The notes below the pieces were generated by a model, which saw nothing but the letters and a program-made list of their open reading frames with translations, did no database searches and had not been told where the DNA came from. From Pedobacter schmidteae (GTDB lineage: Bacteria; Bacteroidota; Bacteroidia; Sphingobacteriales; Sphingobacteriaceae): DNA of 64,000 nucleotides. A program made the translations under genes and the position numbers. Positions 54,753 through 62,946 of this stretch are shown here, piece after piece. The stretch lies in the NCBI RefSeq assembly GCF_900564155.1, contig NZ_LS999839.1, positions 1,237,097 to 1,301,096 on the forward strand. Reading direction: 5' to 3'. Position 1 is the first letter of the stretch; each line of letters begins with the position of its first letter.

Positions 54753-57107
54753 ATGAAATATATACAGATTAACCTTGCGCTTCTGTTTCTTTTATTAACC
54801 TCTCCTCTATATTTATTTGCCCAAGACACTAAGGGCACAGTCAACGGTATAGTTACAGACAGCTTAATGCATGTCCTGCCTTTCGCCAATATCCAGGTAA
54901 AGGGATTGAAGATAAAATCTACTTCTGATAAATCAGGAAAGTTCATGTTAGCTGGAGTGCCTATAGGAAACCAAACGATTAGGGTCTCTATAACCGGATA
55001 TAAAGTACTGGAGCAACAGGTATTGGTGAAACCTGGTCAGAATTTAGCCATTGAGTTTATATTGACGGAAGCGAATGCGGATTTGCATGAAGTGATTGTT
55101 TCTGCCAGTAGAAGGCCGGAGTCTCTGGCTCAAACGCCTTCATCTGTTACTGTGCTTACAGCAAAGGATATCGCTACACAATCTGTTATTAGCCCAAACA
55201 TTGCCAATATCCTTTCTTATAGTGTACCTGGACTTGGGACTGCTACGAATCAGACCGGAAACTCAGGGCAAACTTTAAGGGGAAGAAATGTGCTGGTACT
55301 GATTGATGGTATTCCACAATCTACCCCATTGCGAGCAGGTGGAAGGGATATCAGAAGTATAGATCCGTCCGTTATTGAGCGTGTTGAAGTGATTAAAGGT
55401 GCAACTGCTATATATGGCAATGGTGCCGAAGGGGGATTGATTAATTACATTACAAAGAAAGGGAATGCTGGAAAAGCGTTTGGAGGTTATTCGCAAATTG
55501 GAATGACCGGCAACCTTAAAGGGGATAGTACTATCGGCTACCGCGCAACCCAGCAGTTTTACGGAAAAGTGAATAAGCTTGATTATGTTGTAAGTGGAAT
55601 GTTCGAGAAAACAGGTGTGTTTCGTGATGCGGAAGGTTTGGTAATTTCGCCAGAATATGGCCTGGGAGAAACAAAATCGTATAATGGTTTTGCGAAGGTA
55701 GGATATGACATTAATGATAAGCAAAGGATTCAGTTAATGTATAATTATTTTAGCTCCAGGCAGGATTCAAGGTATGTCACAAAAGCGGGTGTTTACGGAT
55801 CTACCCCTGCGATTGGTGTTGCTGGAAACAGGCTGGGGGTTGATGAAGGAACCCGTTTTAATCATAATGCCAATCTTCAGTATACCAATCAGCAGCTGTT
55901 TGGGAATACCGATTTGACCGCAAATATCTATTACCAGGACTTTTACACTATTTATTCAAATTCCACGTCTTTTTTTGAAGGAGGTCAATCGGCGATTACT
56001 TCCACAAAAAAGGGGGTGCGTGCGAATCTGAATACACCATTTAGAATTGCTCAGTTGGTTCCGATGCAAATCAATTACGGGATTGACCTGATGAATGATA
56101 AAACAGCTCAGAACCTGGTAGACGGTAGAAGCTGGGTGCCGAAAATGAACATGGTAAACTTCGCACCTTATTTTCAGGCTTCCGCAAACCTGTTCCCTGA
56201 TCTAACCCTGAAAGCCGGAGCAAGAGTTGAGAATATCAATATTGATGTGGATGACTTCAATACCCTGGCCACAGGAGCTAATGGTGCTGGTAGTATCGCG
56301 GTAAAGGGTGGGACTTTAAATTATAATGCCTTTGTATTTAATGCGGGGGCAAGGTATTCGAAATTTGAGTTCTTTAATCCTTTTATCAGTTATGCCCAAT
56401 CATTCTCTGTATTTGAACTTGGCAGGGTGTTAAGAGCGGCAGAGAGCAATACGCTTTCTCAACTGGAAACCAAACCCATTATTGTAAACAATTATGAAGG
56501 CGGATTTAGCAGCAGGCTAGGTAAATTTAACCTCAGTGCCGCTTATTATTACAGTACCTCAAAGCTAGGCGCGAATCTGCTGGAGGTTAACGGAAAGTAT
56601 ATTTCGCAAAGAATTCCGGAAGAAGTTTACGGTTACGAAATTCAGGCGGATTACCAATTGCTGGAATCGTTGACAATAGGGGGTAACTATGCGAAAGTGG
56701 AAGGAAAAGGTGATGTTGACAATAATGGCAAGTTTAATGGTCCTATGGATGTTTATTTAAATACAACCCGTATACCACCGTCAAAAACAACCGCATATGT
56801 TAAATACTCAGGGGTTAAAAACCTACTTATAGATATAAATTGGATGCGTATTGGTAGCAGAGATCGCTTTAAACCAAATGCTTCGACAGGTAAATATCTT
56901 ATTGGCGAGGGGCCGGTGAGGGCTTTTGATTTGTTTAATTTTGCAGCGGGTTATCAGTTTATCCCGGCTTTGAAGATAAATCTGGGTGTCGAAAATGTAT
57001 TGAACAAAACCTATTATCCGAGTATATCGCAATTTTATGGAAGTGGAATTAACTATGTAAGAGGCAATGGACGCAGGTTTAACCTTTCTGTAGGGTACTC
57101 CTTTTAA
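54753..57107 (+). CDS. TonB-dependent receptor (siderophore/metal type)
   Basis: 784 residues. Signal peptide 1-23 (INLALLFLLLTSPLYLFAQ), a CarboxypepD_reg-like domain (25-115, NGIVTDSLMHVLPFANIQVKG), plug (about 118-240; HEVIVSASRRPESLAQTPSSVTVLT, GRNVLVLIDGIPQ, IERVEVIKGATAIYGNGAEGGLINYITKKG) and a barrel ending FNLSVGYSF with terminal Phe. It lacks SusC marks and has no SusD partner, so it fits FecA/ferric-siderophore-type importers. Promoter dyad suggests repression by metal or another signal. Monocistronic with a terminator. Confidence 0.92.
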   Translation: MKYIQINLALLFLLLTSPLYLFAQDTKGTVNGIVTDSLMHVLPFANIQVKGLKIKSTSDKSGKFMLAGVPIGNQTIRVSITGYKVLEQQVLVKPGQNLAIEFILTEANADLHEVIVSASRRPESLAQTPSSVTVLTAKDIATQSVISPNIANILSYSVPGLGTATNQTGNSGQTLRGRNVLVLIDGIPQSTPLRAGGRDIRSIDPSVIERVEVIKGATAIYGNGAEGGLINYITKKGNAGKAFGGYSQIGMTGNLKGDSTIGYRATQQFYGKVNKLDYVVSGMFEKTGVFRDAEGLVISPEYGLGETKSYNGFAKVGYDINDKQRIQLMYNYFSSRQDSRYVTKAGVYGSTPAIGVAGNRLGVDEGTRFNHNANLQYTNQQLFGNTDLTANIYYQDFYTIYSNSTSFFEGGQSAITSTKKGVRANLNTPFRIAQLVPMQINYGIDLMNDKTAQNLVDGRSWVPKMNMVNFAPYFQASANLFPDLTLKAGARVENINIDVDDFNTLATGANGAGSIAVKGGTLNYNAFVFNAGARYSKFEFFNPFISYAQSFSVFELGRVLRAAESNTLSQLETKPIIVNNYEGGFSSRLGKFNLSAAYYYSTSKLGANLLEVNGKYISQRIPEEVYGYEIQADYQLLESLTIGGNYAKVEGKGDVDNNGKFNGPMDVYLNTTRIPPSKTTAYVKYSGVKNLLIDINWMRIGSRDRFKPNASTGKYLIGEGPVRAFDLFNFAAGYQFIPALKINLGVENVLNKTYYPSISQFYGSGINYVRGNGRRFNLSVGYSF

Positions 57108-57137
57108 GAGATATACGAACAATAAAAATATCATCAG

Positions 57138-57170
57138 AAAGGGGGCTAGATTTGCTAGCCCCCTTTTTAT
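57138..57170 (+). terminator. Terminator after the TonB receptor gene
   Basis: AAAGGGGGCTAG (57138-57149) pairs perfectly with CTAGCCCCCTTT (57155-57166), 5-base loop, then TTAT. Confidence 0.9.
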
Positions 57171-57257
57171 TTATAGTCAAAATGTTAATTTACTGACGTT
57201 TAATGGGGTATGTATTGATGCAAAGGCAGGATTATTTTTATATGCTAAGGAATTTTT

Positions 57258-58100
57258 TTACTCAAAAACGATTAGGGCTTTATCAAAAGCTGCCCAGACC
57301 ATGTAGGGGTGAGAATCAGTATGGTATATTTCGCCGCTGGCTGTAATGCCGATTACTCCTGCGAAACCGTTAATGGCTTTTAGCTCTTCAAATGATTTAT
57401 CACAAGCCTTTTGTAGTGTAAACCCGTCTGTTACCCGGGTAACAATCTTTGTTGCCAGACCCGCACTCACAATATCCTCTCCAACACCTGTGCAGGAAAT
57501 GGCAGCATACCGATTGGCGAAATTGCCGGCAACGGTTGCCGAGTCGCTTACCCGGCACGGAATTTCAAAACCTTTGCCGCCCGTGGAAGTTGCGGCGGCC
57601 AGATAGCCATATTGGTCGAGGGCGACACAGCCTACAGTTCCTTTGCGTAAAGATTCATCGCGCCTGGTTTCATATTCCTGTCTGCGTTGTGGAGTGATGG
57701 GATCGTAAAAGTTAAATCCCTTGCCTCGGGCAAATGCCAATGCCCCATCTCCACTCAGCACTCTGTCATCATAAGATAAGAGCTGTTCGGCTATTTGTAT
57801 GGGATGCTGTACGTTTTCAATATTGATCACCCCGCTAAATTTTTGCGATTGGCCATCCATTAAAGAGGCACTTAACCGCACTTTGCCATCACTTTGTATC
57901 TGCGAGCCCAGGCCAGCATTAAATAGCTCGTTATCTTCCAGTAATGCTGTCGCAAAAACAACAGTTTCTAAGGCGGTATGGGTTTGTAGGTAGTCGTAAG
58001 CTTTTTGTACAATGTTTGCCAGTGCATCCTGTTTTGCCTTTTTCGTTTCCTGATTAGTTGCCGACTCGCTGAAAAAGCCTCCGTGAATGATGATCTTCAT
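57258..58100 (-). CDS. Isoaspartyl peptidase/L-asparaginase-type Ntn hydrolase
   Basis: 280 residues. MKIIIHGGFF start, then the autocleavage site before the nucleophile T155 in KGTVGCVALD; the beta-chain block AAATSTGGKGFEIPCRVSDSATVAGNFAN follows. These Thr hydrolases cut beta-aspartyl peptides. It lies two bases after cphB on the same strand. In a cyanophycin cluster the expected substrate is beta-Asp-Arg dipeptide, giving free aspartate and arginine; that assignment is from context. No signal peptide is seen, so cytoplasmic. Confidence 0.9.
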   Translation of the reverse strand: MKIIIHGGFFSESATNQETKKAKQDALANIVQKAYDYLQTHTALETVVFATALLEDNELFNAGLGSQIQSDGKVRLSASLMDGQSQKFSGVINIENVQHPIQIAEQLLSYDDRVLSGDGALAFARGKGFNFYDPITPQRRQEYETRRDESLRKGTVGCVALDQYGYLAAATSTGGKGFEIPCRVSDSATVAGNFANRYAAISCTGVGEDIVSAGLATKIVTRVTDGFTLQKACDKSFEELKAINGFAGVIGITASGEIYHTDSHPYMVWAAFDKALIVFE

Positions 58101-58102
58101 GG

Positions 58103-58978
58103 CTAATCTACTGAAACTGATTTTGGGTGATGAATGTGGAGCTGGTGTGATTTCAGGTCGTAAACATCCCCGTCGGACATCGTATGTACCGTCATGTTGC
58201 TAATGGATACCGGCTGGCCCATTTCTACATCAGTCAGATTGGTATCGGCCATGTTCCGGCCGTCAACTAAGATGACCATGCCTGAGCCTATGGCTTCCAT
58301 GGTATTGCCATTGGAAATAAACAGACCCGTATCTTCTCCTAGTCCAATACCTAAAATGCCCGGATTGCTGGCTGTAGCATAAAGTAAACGTCCAATACGT
58401 CCTCTCTGTACAAAATGCGTATCTACAATAACACCGTCAATAAAGCCTAGTCCTCCGGTAATTTTCACTTCTCCCTTTAGCAATGCATCCTTACTGCTAC
58501 CCTGATAAATCATGTTTTTGGAGCTGGCTGCAGCGCCAGCGGAAGTACCTGCGATTACAACGGCTTCATTCTGGTATTTGTCCAGCATAATATCGTGTAT
58601 CATGGTTCCTCCAAATATGGAAGACAAACGCAGCTGATCACCTCCGGTAAAGATAATCACATCCGCCTCGAGGATGCGCGTGCAGTTTTCGGCAGCATTG
58701 GCCTGTTCGCGGTTCGTTATGCTCAAAACACCCACATTGTGAACATCCAGCTGAGCAAAAGCATTGATATATTCTATGCCCACTTTTTCGGGAATTAAGG
58801 AAGCTGTGGTAATGATCTCGAACCTGGACTCGCTGCCTTTGGAGGAGGCCGTAGTGATTCGTTTCAAAATGCCCCGTTCAAAAAAGTTCATGTTTTGGGT
58901 CAGACCAAATGTTGTTTCCGTAAAACTGCCTGTGTCTATTGCGCCACCTATAATGATTAATTTGCCTTTTGGAGTCAT
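58103..58978 (-). CDS. cphB: Cyanophycinase
   Basis: 291 residues, class-I-glutaminase-like serine peptidase fold (S51). GKLIIIGGAID start, FTGGDQLRLSS (substrate loop), nucleophile S146 in VIAGTSAGAAA, and VVDTHFVQRGRIGRLL with conserved His and Arg. It cleaves cyanophycin to beta-Asp-Arg dipeptides. No export signal, so it acts on intracellular polymer, unlike extracellular CphE. First gene of the cphB-isoaspartyl peptidase operon, divergent from cphA. Confidence 0.93.
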   Translation of the reverse strand: MTPKGKLIIIGGAIDTGSFTETTFGLTQNMNFFERGILKRITTASSKGSESRFEIITTASLIPEKVGIEYINAFAQLDVHNVGVLSITNREQANAAENCTRILEADVIIFTGGDQLRLSSIFGGTMIHDIMLDKYQNEAVVIAGTSAGAAASSKNMIYQGSSKDALLKGEVKITGGLGFIDGVIVDTHFVQRGRIGRLLYATASNPGILGIGLGEDTGLFISNGNTMEAIGSGMVILVDGRNMADTNLTDVEMGQPVSISNMTVHTMSDGDVYDLKSHQLHIHHPKSVSVD

Positions 58979-59011
58979 CTTGTCCCTTTAATTTCCGTAT
59001 TATCTTTTCGT

Positions 59012-59019
59012 CAAATATA
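59012..59019 (-). promoter_or_regulatory. Candidate -7 box for cphB
   Basis: Minus-strand TATATTTG, an exact TAnnTTTG match, 34 bases before the cphB start. No good TTG 19-20 bases upstream. Confidence 0.4.
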
Positions 59020-59068
59020 TATGCATTTAGATTTAACATTAGCATTTTTAAATTAATATTAATGAGCC

Positions 59069-59095
59069 TGCATGTTAACTTTTACTTAACATGCA
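59069..59095. promoter_or_regulatory. Dyad in the cphA/cphB divergent promoter region
   Basis: TGCATGTTAA (59069-59078) and TTAACATGCA (59086-59095), a perfect 10-bp inverted repeat with a 7-base spacer, lies in the 230-base gap between divergent cphB and cphA. Spacing fits a dimeric regulator; the nearby Lrp/AsnC protein is one candidate. Confidence 0.5.
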
Positions 59096-59208
59096 ACGCC
59101 TATTTTGGCAAAAAAATAGATGTTAGCAATTCTCCATTTGATCCTATCCAGATAACTTACCTGACTCCGTTCATAGGTTCACAATCCATAAGAAGTAATA
59201 AATTCAGC

Positions 59209-61824
59209 ATGAATATTTTAGGCATACAGGTACTCCGCGGACCGAATATATGGTCGATTAATAGAAAAAAACTGATTCAGATGCGTCTGGATCTTGAAGA
59301 ACTGGAACAGCTGCCTAGCCATATGATAGATAGTTTCGGTGAGCGGATGGTGCAATTGATTCCCAGTTTGTATACTCACCGTTGTTCGAAAGGCGAGCCT
59401 GGAGGCTTTTTGGCCAGGGTAACCGAAGGGACATGGATGGGGCATATCATTGAACATATAGCGCTCGAAATTCAGACTCTGGCAGGAATGGATACTGGTT
59501 TTGGCAGAACAAGGCAGACCAAAACAGCCGGCATTTATAATGTGGTGTTTAGCTATATTGAAGAAAAGGCCGGCGTGTATGCTGCCGAAGCTGCAGTCAG
59601 AATAGCAGAAGCGCTGATCAATAATCAGGAGTATGGTCTGGAAGCAGATATAAGACGAATGCGCGAGTTGAGGGAGATGGAACGTTTTGGCCCTAGTACG
59701 GGATCGATTGTGGATGAAGCAATTTCCAGAGACATTCCCTGGATCAGGTTAAACAAAAGCTCGCTGGTACAATTGGGCTATGGCAAAAATCAGGTTCGCT
59801 TTAGGGCGACCATGACCGAGCGGACCAATAGTATTGCAGTAGATATTGCCGGTAACAAAGAAGAAACCAAAAGAATTTTGAAGGACTCGGCTATTCCTGT
59901 GGCAAAGGGGGTAACCATTTCAAAAATAGAGGAACTGGCTGATGCAATAAATAAGGTCGGATACCCGCTGGTGTTTAAGCCTCTGGATGGGAATCATGGG
60001 AAGGGGGCCTCTATCAATGTGCAAACGGATGAAGCAGCAAAGGATGCCTTTGAGTATGCCAGGAACTATTCCCGTAAGGTTATTGTCGAGCGCTTTATTA
60101 CCGGGTACGACTTCAGGGTTTTGGTTATAGATCATAAAATGGTCGCTGCGGCTTTGCGGGTGCCTGCTCACGTAACCGGAAATAGCCAGCATACCATACA
60201 GGAACTGATTGATAAAGAAAATGAAGATCCCAGAAGGGGCTATGGGCATGAGAAAGTTTTAACAGAAATAGGGGTAGACAGGGATACTTTGGAGTTGCTG
60301 AGGAAAAAAGGATATACTTTGGAAACGATTCCGCCAAAGGGGGAGATTGTTTACCTGAAATCGACAGCGAATTTGAGTACAGGCGGGACTTCAATAGATG
60401 TGACAGACCTGGTGCATCCACAAAATGTTTTTATTTGTGAACGTGTTTCGAGAGTTATTGGCTTGGATATTTGCGGAATAGATATTATGGCCCAAAACCT
60501 TACGCAGCCACTGCCCGAAAATGGAGGGGTGGTTTTGGAAGTAAATGCTGCTCCCGGATTCAGGATGCATCTGGCGCCAAGTGAGGGTTTGCCCAGAAAC
60601 GTTGCGGCACCGGTTATTGATATGCTTTATCCTCCGGGTAAATCGTCCAGGATACCCATTATTGCTGTAACAGGTACCAACGGAAAGACCACTACCACAA
60701 GACTCATTGCCCACATTGTGAAAAGCAACGGCACGAGGGTGGGTTTTACTACTTCGGATGGTATTTACGTGCAAAATACGATGTTGATGAAAGGAGATAC
60801 CACCGGACCTGTAAGTGCTGAATTTATATTGAGAGACCCTACTGTAGAGTTTGCGGTGCTGGAAACCGCCCGTGGTGGTATACTAAGGGCTGGATTGGGC
60901 TTTAATCGTTGCGATATCGGTATCGTGACCAATATACAGGAAGACCACCTGGGGATTTCTGATATTCACACACTGAATGATTTGACCAGGGTAAAGGCGG
61001 TTGTTGTTGGTTCGATTAAACAAGGTGGCTGGGCGGTATTAAATGCTGATAATAAATATTGCCTGAAAATTGCAGCAAAAGCAGATTGCAACGTAGCCTA
61101 TTTTAGTATGGACGAGCATAATGCGGTTGTTGCAGAACATAATAAAAAAGGAGGCATAGCAGCGGTTTATGAAAATGGATACATCACCGTAAAAAAAGGT
61201 GACTGGAAAATCAGGGTAGAAAAGGTGACGCATATCCCTTTGACCTTTGGTGGAAGTGTAGACTTTATGATCCAGAATGTGCTGGCAGCAACACTGGCGA
61301 CATTTTTATGGGGCTATAAGATTGAAGATATCCGCATGTCGCTGGAAACCTTTATCCCTTCTGCGGCGCAAACTCCGGGCCGAATGAATATTTTCAGATT
61401 TAAGGAATTTAAAATATTGGTCGATTTTGCGCACAATGCCGATGGTTTTAGGGGTGTTGAAAGCTATTTAAAATCTATTGAAGCCACAGAGCATGTTGGT
61501 GTCGTATGTGCCACAGGTGACAGAAGAATAGAAGATATTAAGGAAACAGCCCGTATAGCTGCCCGGATGTTTAATGAAATTATCATTTGCCAGGAAAAGT
61601 ACCTTCGCGGTAGCCAGCAACAGGATTTAATTGATCTGCTATTGGAGGGCGTAGCCGAGGTAAAGCCAGGCATGGAGGTGATCATCAACAACAATGGAGA
61701 TGATTGTCTGAAATACCTGATTGCAACCGCAAAATCAGGGTCGTTTATTACCATTTTAAGCGGAGCAATTGACAATGCCGTGGTGAAAGTTGCGGAATAC
61801 CTGGATAAGGAGCTGGGTGTTTAA
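59209..61824 (+). CDS. cphA: Cyanophycin synthetase
   Basis: 871 residues from ATG 59209 (MNILGIQVLRGPNIWS), the usual CphA N-terminus; the frame is open back to 58969 but that would overlap cphB and adds unrelated sequence. N domain at 1-~200, ATP-grasp G domain at ~215-480 (GNHGKGASINV; VLEVNAAPGF), and Mur-ligase-like M domain with intact P-loop GTNGKTTTT (489-497) and ETARGGILRAGLGF. It adds aspartate to the backbone and arginine to its side chain, two ATP per unit. The intact P-loop and length fit CphA1, which uses Asp and Arg, rather than CphA2. Cytoplasmic. Confidence 0.95.
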   Translation: MNILGIQVLRGPNIWSINRKKLIQMRLDLEELEQLPSHMIDSFGERMVQLIPSLYTHRCSKGEPGGFLARVTEGTWMGHIIEHIALEIQTLAGMDTGFGRTRQTKTAGIYNVVFSYIEEKAGVYAAEAAVRIAEALINNQEYGLEADIRRMRELREMERFGPSTGSIVDEAISRDIPWIRLNKSSLVQLGYGKNQVRFRATMTERTNSIAVDIAGNKEETKRILKDSAIPVAKGVTISKIEELADAINKVGYPLVFKPLDGNHGKGASINVQTDEAAKDAFEYARNYSRKVIVERFITGYDFRVLVIDHKMVAAALRVPAHVTGNSQHTIQELIDKENEDPRRGYGHEKVLTEIGVDRDTLELLRKKGYTLETIPPKGEIVYLKSTANLSTGGTSIDVTDLVHPQNVFICERVSRVIGLDICGIDIMAQNLTQPLPENGGVVLEVNAAPGFRMHLAPSEGLPRNVAAPVIDMLYPPGKSSRIPIIAVTGTNGKTTTTRLIAHIVKSNGTRVGFTTSDGIYVQNTMLMKGDTTGPVSAEFILRDPTVEFAVLETARGGILRAGLGFNRCDIGIVTNIQEDHLGISDIHTLNDLTRVKAVVVGSIKQGGWAVLNADNKYCLKIAAKADCNVAYFSMDEHNAVVAEHNKKGGIAAVYENGYITVKKGDWKIRVEKVTHIPLTFGGSVDFMIQNVLAATLATFLWGYKIEDIRMSLETFIPSAAQTPGRMNIFRFKEFKILVDFAHNADGFRGVESYLKSIEATEHVGVVCATGDRRIEDIKETARIAARMFNEIIICQEKYLRGSQQQDLIDLLLEGVAEVKPGMEVIINNNGDDCLKYLIATAKSGSFITILSGAIDNAVVKVAEYLDKELGV

Positions 61825-61834
61825 ACTTTAAATA

Positions 61835-61920
61835 AAAATTACCTTCTCCGAAAGCGCATTGGAAAATTTTGTCCTTCTTCAGGACAAAGGTTTCCCGCGA
61901 TTGAGGAGAACGGTTATTTT
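61835..61920. repeat. Palindromic repeat element, copy 2 (inverted)
   Basis: Begins AAAATTACCTTCTC (61835-61848) and ends GAGAACGGTTATTTT (61906-61920), the reverse complement of copy 1's ends. Inner hairpin TTTGTCCT (61868-61875) with AGGACAAA (61881-61888). It fills the gap between the convergent cphA and Lrp genes, and its last base is the first base of the Lrp stop codon. Confidence 0.7.
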
Positions 61921-62393
61921 TAAAGCTCTATTTGTCTTCTGATACTTTCTTCCAACGAAATCAGCGTTTCTGTGCGCTGTATTCCTGGCACAGCCTGTAT
62001 CTCTTCATTTAATACATGTCTCAAATGACTGGTGTCCCGGCAAATAATTTTGGCAAACATGCTGTAGGCTCCGGTGGTATAATGCAGTTCAACCACTTCT
62101 TTAATTTTACTGAGTTGTTCAACTGCATCTTTATACTGAATCCCTTTTTCCAGGTAAATGCCCAAAAAGGCGGTCACATCATATCCGGCCTTTTGAGGGT
62201 CAATAATCAGGTGAGATCCCTTAATAATGCCCATTTCCTGTAGTTTTTTCATTCTCACATGTATGGTTCCACCCGAAACAATCAGATCTTTTGCAATTTC
62301 TGTATAGGGTTTGGTAGCGTCATGCATCAATTGTTTTAAGATGTCGATATCCAGGTTATCAATTTCTAAATTTTGGCTTTCTTTTCTAAGCAT
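61920..62393 (-). CDS. Lrp/AsnC-family transcriptional regulator
   Basis: 157 residues. N-terminal winged helix-turn-helix (LDIDILKQLMHDATKPYTEIAKDLIVSGGTIHVRMKKLQEMGII) and a RAM ligand domain (VTAFLGIYLEKGIQYKDAVEQL ... VPGIQRTETLISLEES). Such regulators sense amino acids. It converges on cphA, so it could control the cyanophycin genes, but very similar Lrp proteins are widespread in Bacteroidota and the link is only positional. A TATATTTG -7 box lies on its strand at 62426-62419. Confidence 0.9.
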   Translation of the reverse strand: MLRKESQNLEIDNLDIDILKQLMHDATKPYTEIAKDLIVSGGTIHVRMKKLQEMGIIKGSHLIIDPQKAGYDVTAFLGIYLEKGIQYKDAVEQLSKIKEVVELHYTTGAYSMFAKIICRDTSHLRHVLNEEIQAVPGIQRTETLISLEESIRRQIEL

Positions 62394-62418
62394 GATTTTG
62401 ATATTTGTTAACGATAAT

Positions 62419-62426
62419 CAAATATA
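62419..62426 (-). promoter_or_regulatory. Candidate -7 box for the Lrp/AsnC gene
   Basis: Minus-strand TATATTTG, exact match to TAnnTTTG, 26 bases before the start; -33 element not clear. Confidence 0.4.
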
Positions 62427-62548
62427 ATTATTAATTTGCTAAAAATAAAATTAAATGATTAAAATATTTGCAACATTATGAGGGTGTTGTTACATTTGTA
62501 TCAAGCAAGTAAGAAAAAAAGATAGTTCTTTAACGTTTGCTTATATTC

Positions 62549-62656
62549 TGTAGGGTGGTGAAATTGGCAGACGCACCTCCTTGTCTCGGTGGTGGAGAAT
62601 ATGGAAAACCCGTAAGGGCTAACTACTCCTTGAAGGTTCGACTCCTTCCCCTACAG
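62549..62656 (+). tRNA. Class II tRNA-like gene, Leu-type body with GUC anticodon, copy 1
   Basis: Manual fold: acceptor TGTAGGG/CCCTACA (U1-A72), D-arm GTG-AAATTGGCAGA-CGC as in tRNA-Leu, anticodon stem CCTCC/GGTGG with a T-T mismatch, loop TTGTCTC (62581-62587) giving anticodon GUC with C38, variable region of 39 bases, T-arm GAAGG-TTCGACT-CCTTC, discriminator G. CCA is not encoded. G34-U35-C36, C38, G73 and G10 are the AspRS identity set, but class II shape and D-arm are Leu-like. It may be a noncanonical tRNA, a tRNA-like RNA, or a decayed tRNA-Leu. Confidence 0.55.
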
Positions 62657-62658
62657 CA

Positions 62659-62709
62659 ATTAAGTAGTAAGATTAGCAATCAACCTAAACCAAAATCTTA
62701 CTACTTAAT
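62659..62709. repeat. 16-bp hairpin between the two tRNA-like genes
   Basis: ATTAAGTAGTAAGATT (62659-62674) is perfectly complementary to 62694-62709, with a 19-base loop. It starts three bases after copy 1. The plus strand continues with an A-run, not a T-run, so it is unlikely to be an intrinsic terminator; it could be a processing structure. Confidence 0.6.
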
Positions 62710-62736
62710 ATAAAAAAAAATAGTACTTTTAAATTA

Positions 62737-62881
62737 TGTTGGGTGGTGAAATTGGCAGACACGCCTTCTTGTCTCGGTGGTGGGGATAAATGGATAAACG
62801 CAGTTTATGGGTTGACCACAAATTAATTTTTGAACTGTAGCTAACTACCCCTTGAAGGTTCGACTCCTTCCCCAACAGCCA
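62737..62881 (+). tRNA. Class II tRNA-like gene, Leu-type body with GUC anticodon, copy 2
   Basis: Same plan as copy 1: acceptor TGTTGGG/CCCAACA, D-arm GTG-AAATTGGCAGA-CAC, anticodon stem CCTTC/GGTGG with the same T-T mismatch, identical loop TTGTCTC (62769-62775), identical T-arm, discriminator G. Here CCA follows directly (62879-62881). The variable region is 73 bases, with GGGG/CCCC at its base, an inner ATAAAC-gca-GTTTAT hairpin, and the GCTAACTA segment shared with copy 1. A strong terminator follows at 62914. Confidence 0.55.
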
Positions 62882-62913
62882 GTTTTTTTATGAATAATAA
62901 GTTAGTTAAAAAC

Positions 62914-62944
62914 GAGTAATCTTGGATGAGATTACTCTTTTTTT
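62914..62944. terminator. Bidirectional terminator after the tRNA-like pair
   Basis: GAGTAATCT (62914-62922) pairs with AGATTACTC (62929-62937), followed by seven T on the plus strand; on the minus strand it is followed by GTTTTTAA, serving the SRPBCC gene ending at 62947. Confidence 0.85.
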
Positions 62945-62946
62945 GC

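Noticed and set aside
58969..59208. 80-residue N-terminal extension of cphA
   Set aside because: It overlaps the divergent cphB start and holds the control dyad; CphA proteins begin at MNILGIQVLRGPN.
62549..62881. Plain call of two tRNA-Leu or tRNA-Asp genes
   Set aside because: Class II shape excludes ordinary tRNA-Asp, while GUC anticodon, G73 and U1-A72 exclude ordinary tRNA-Leu; kept as tRNA-like.
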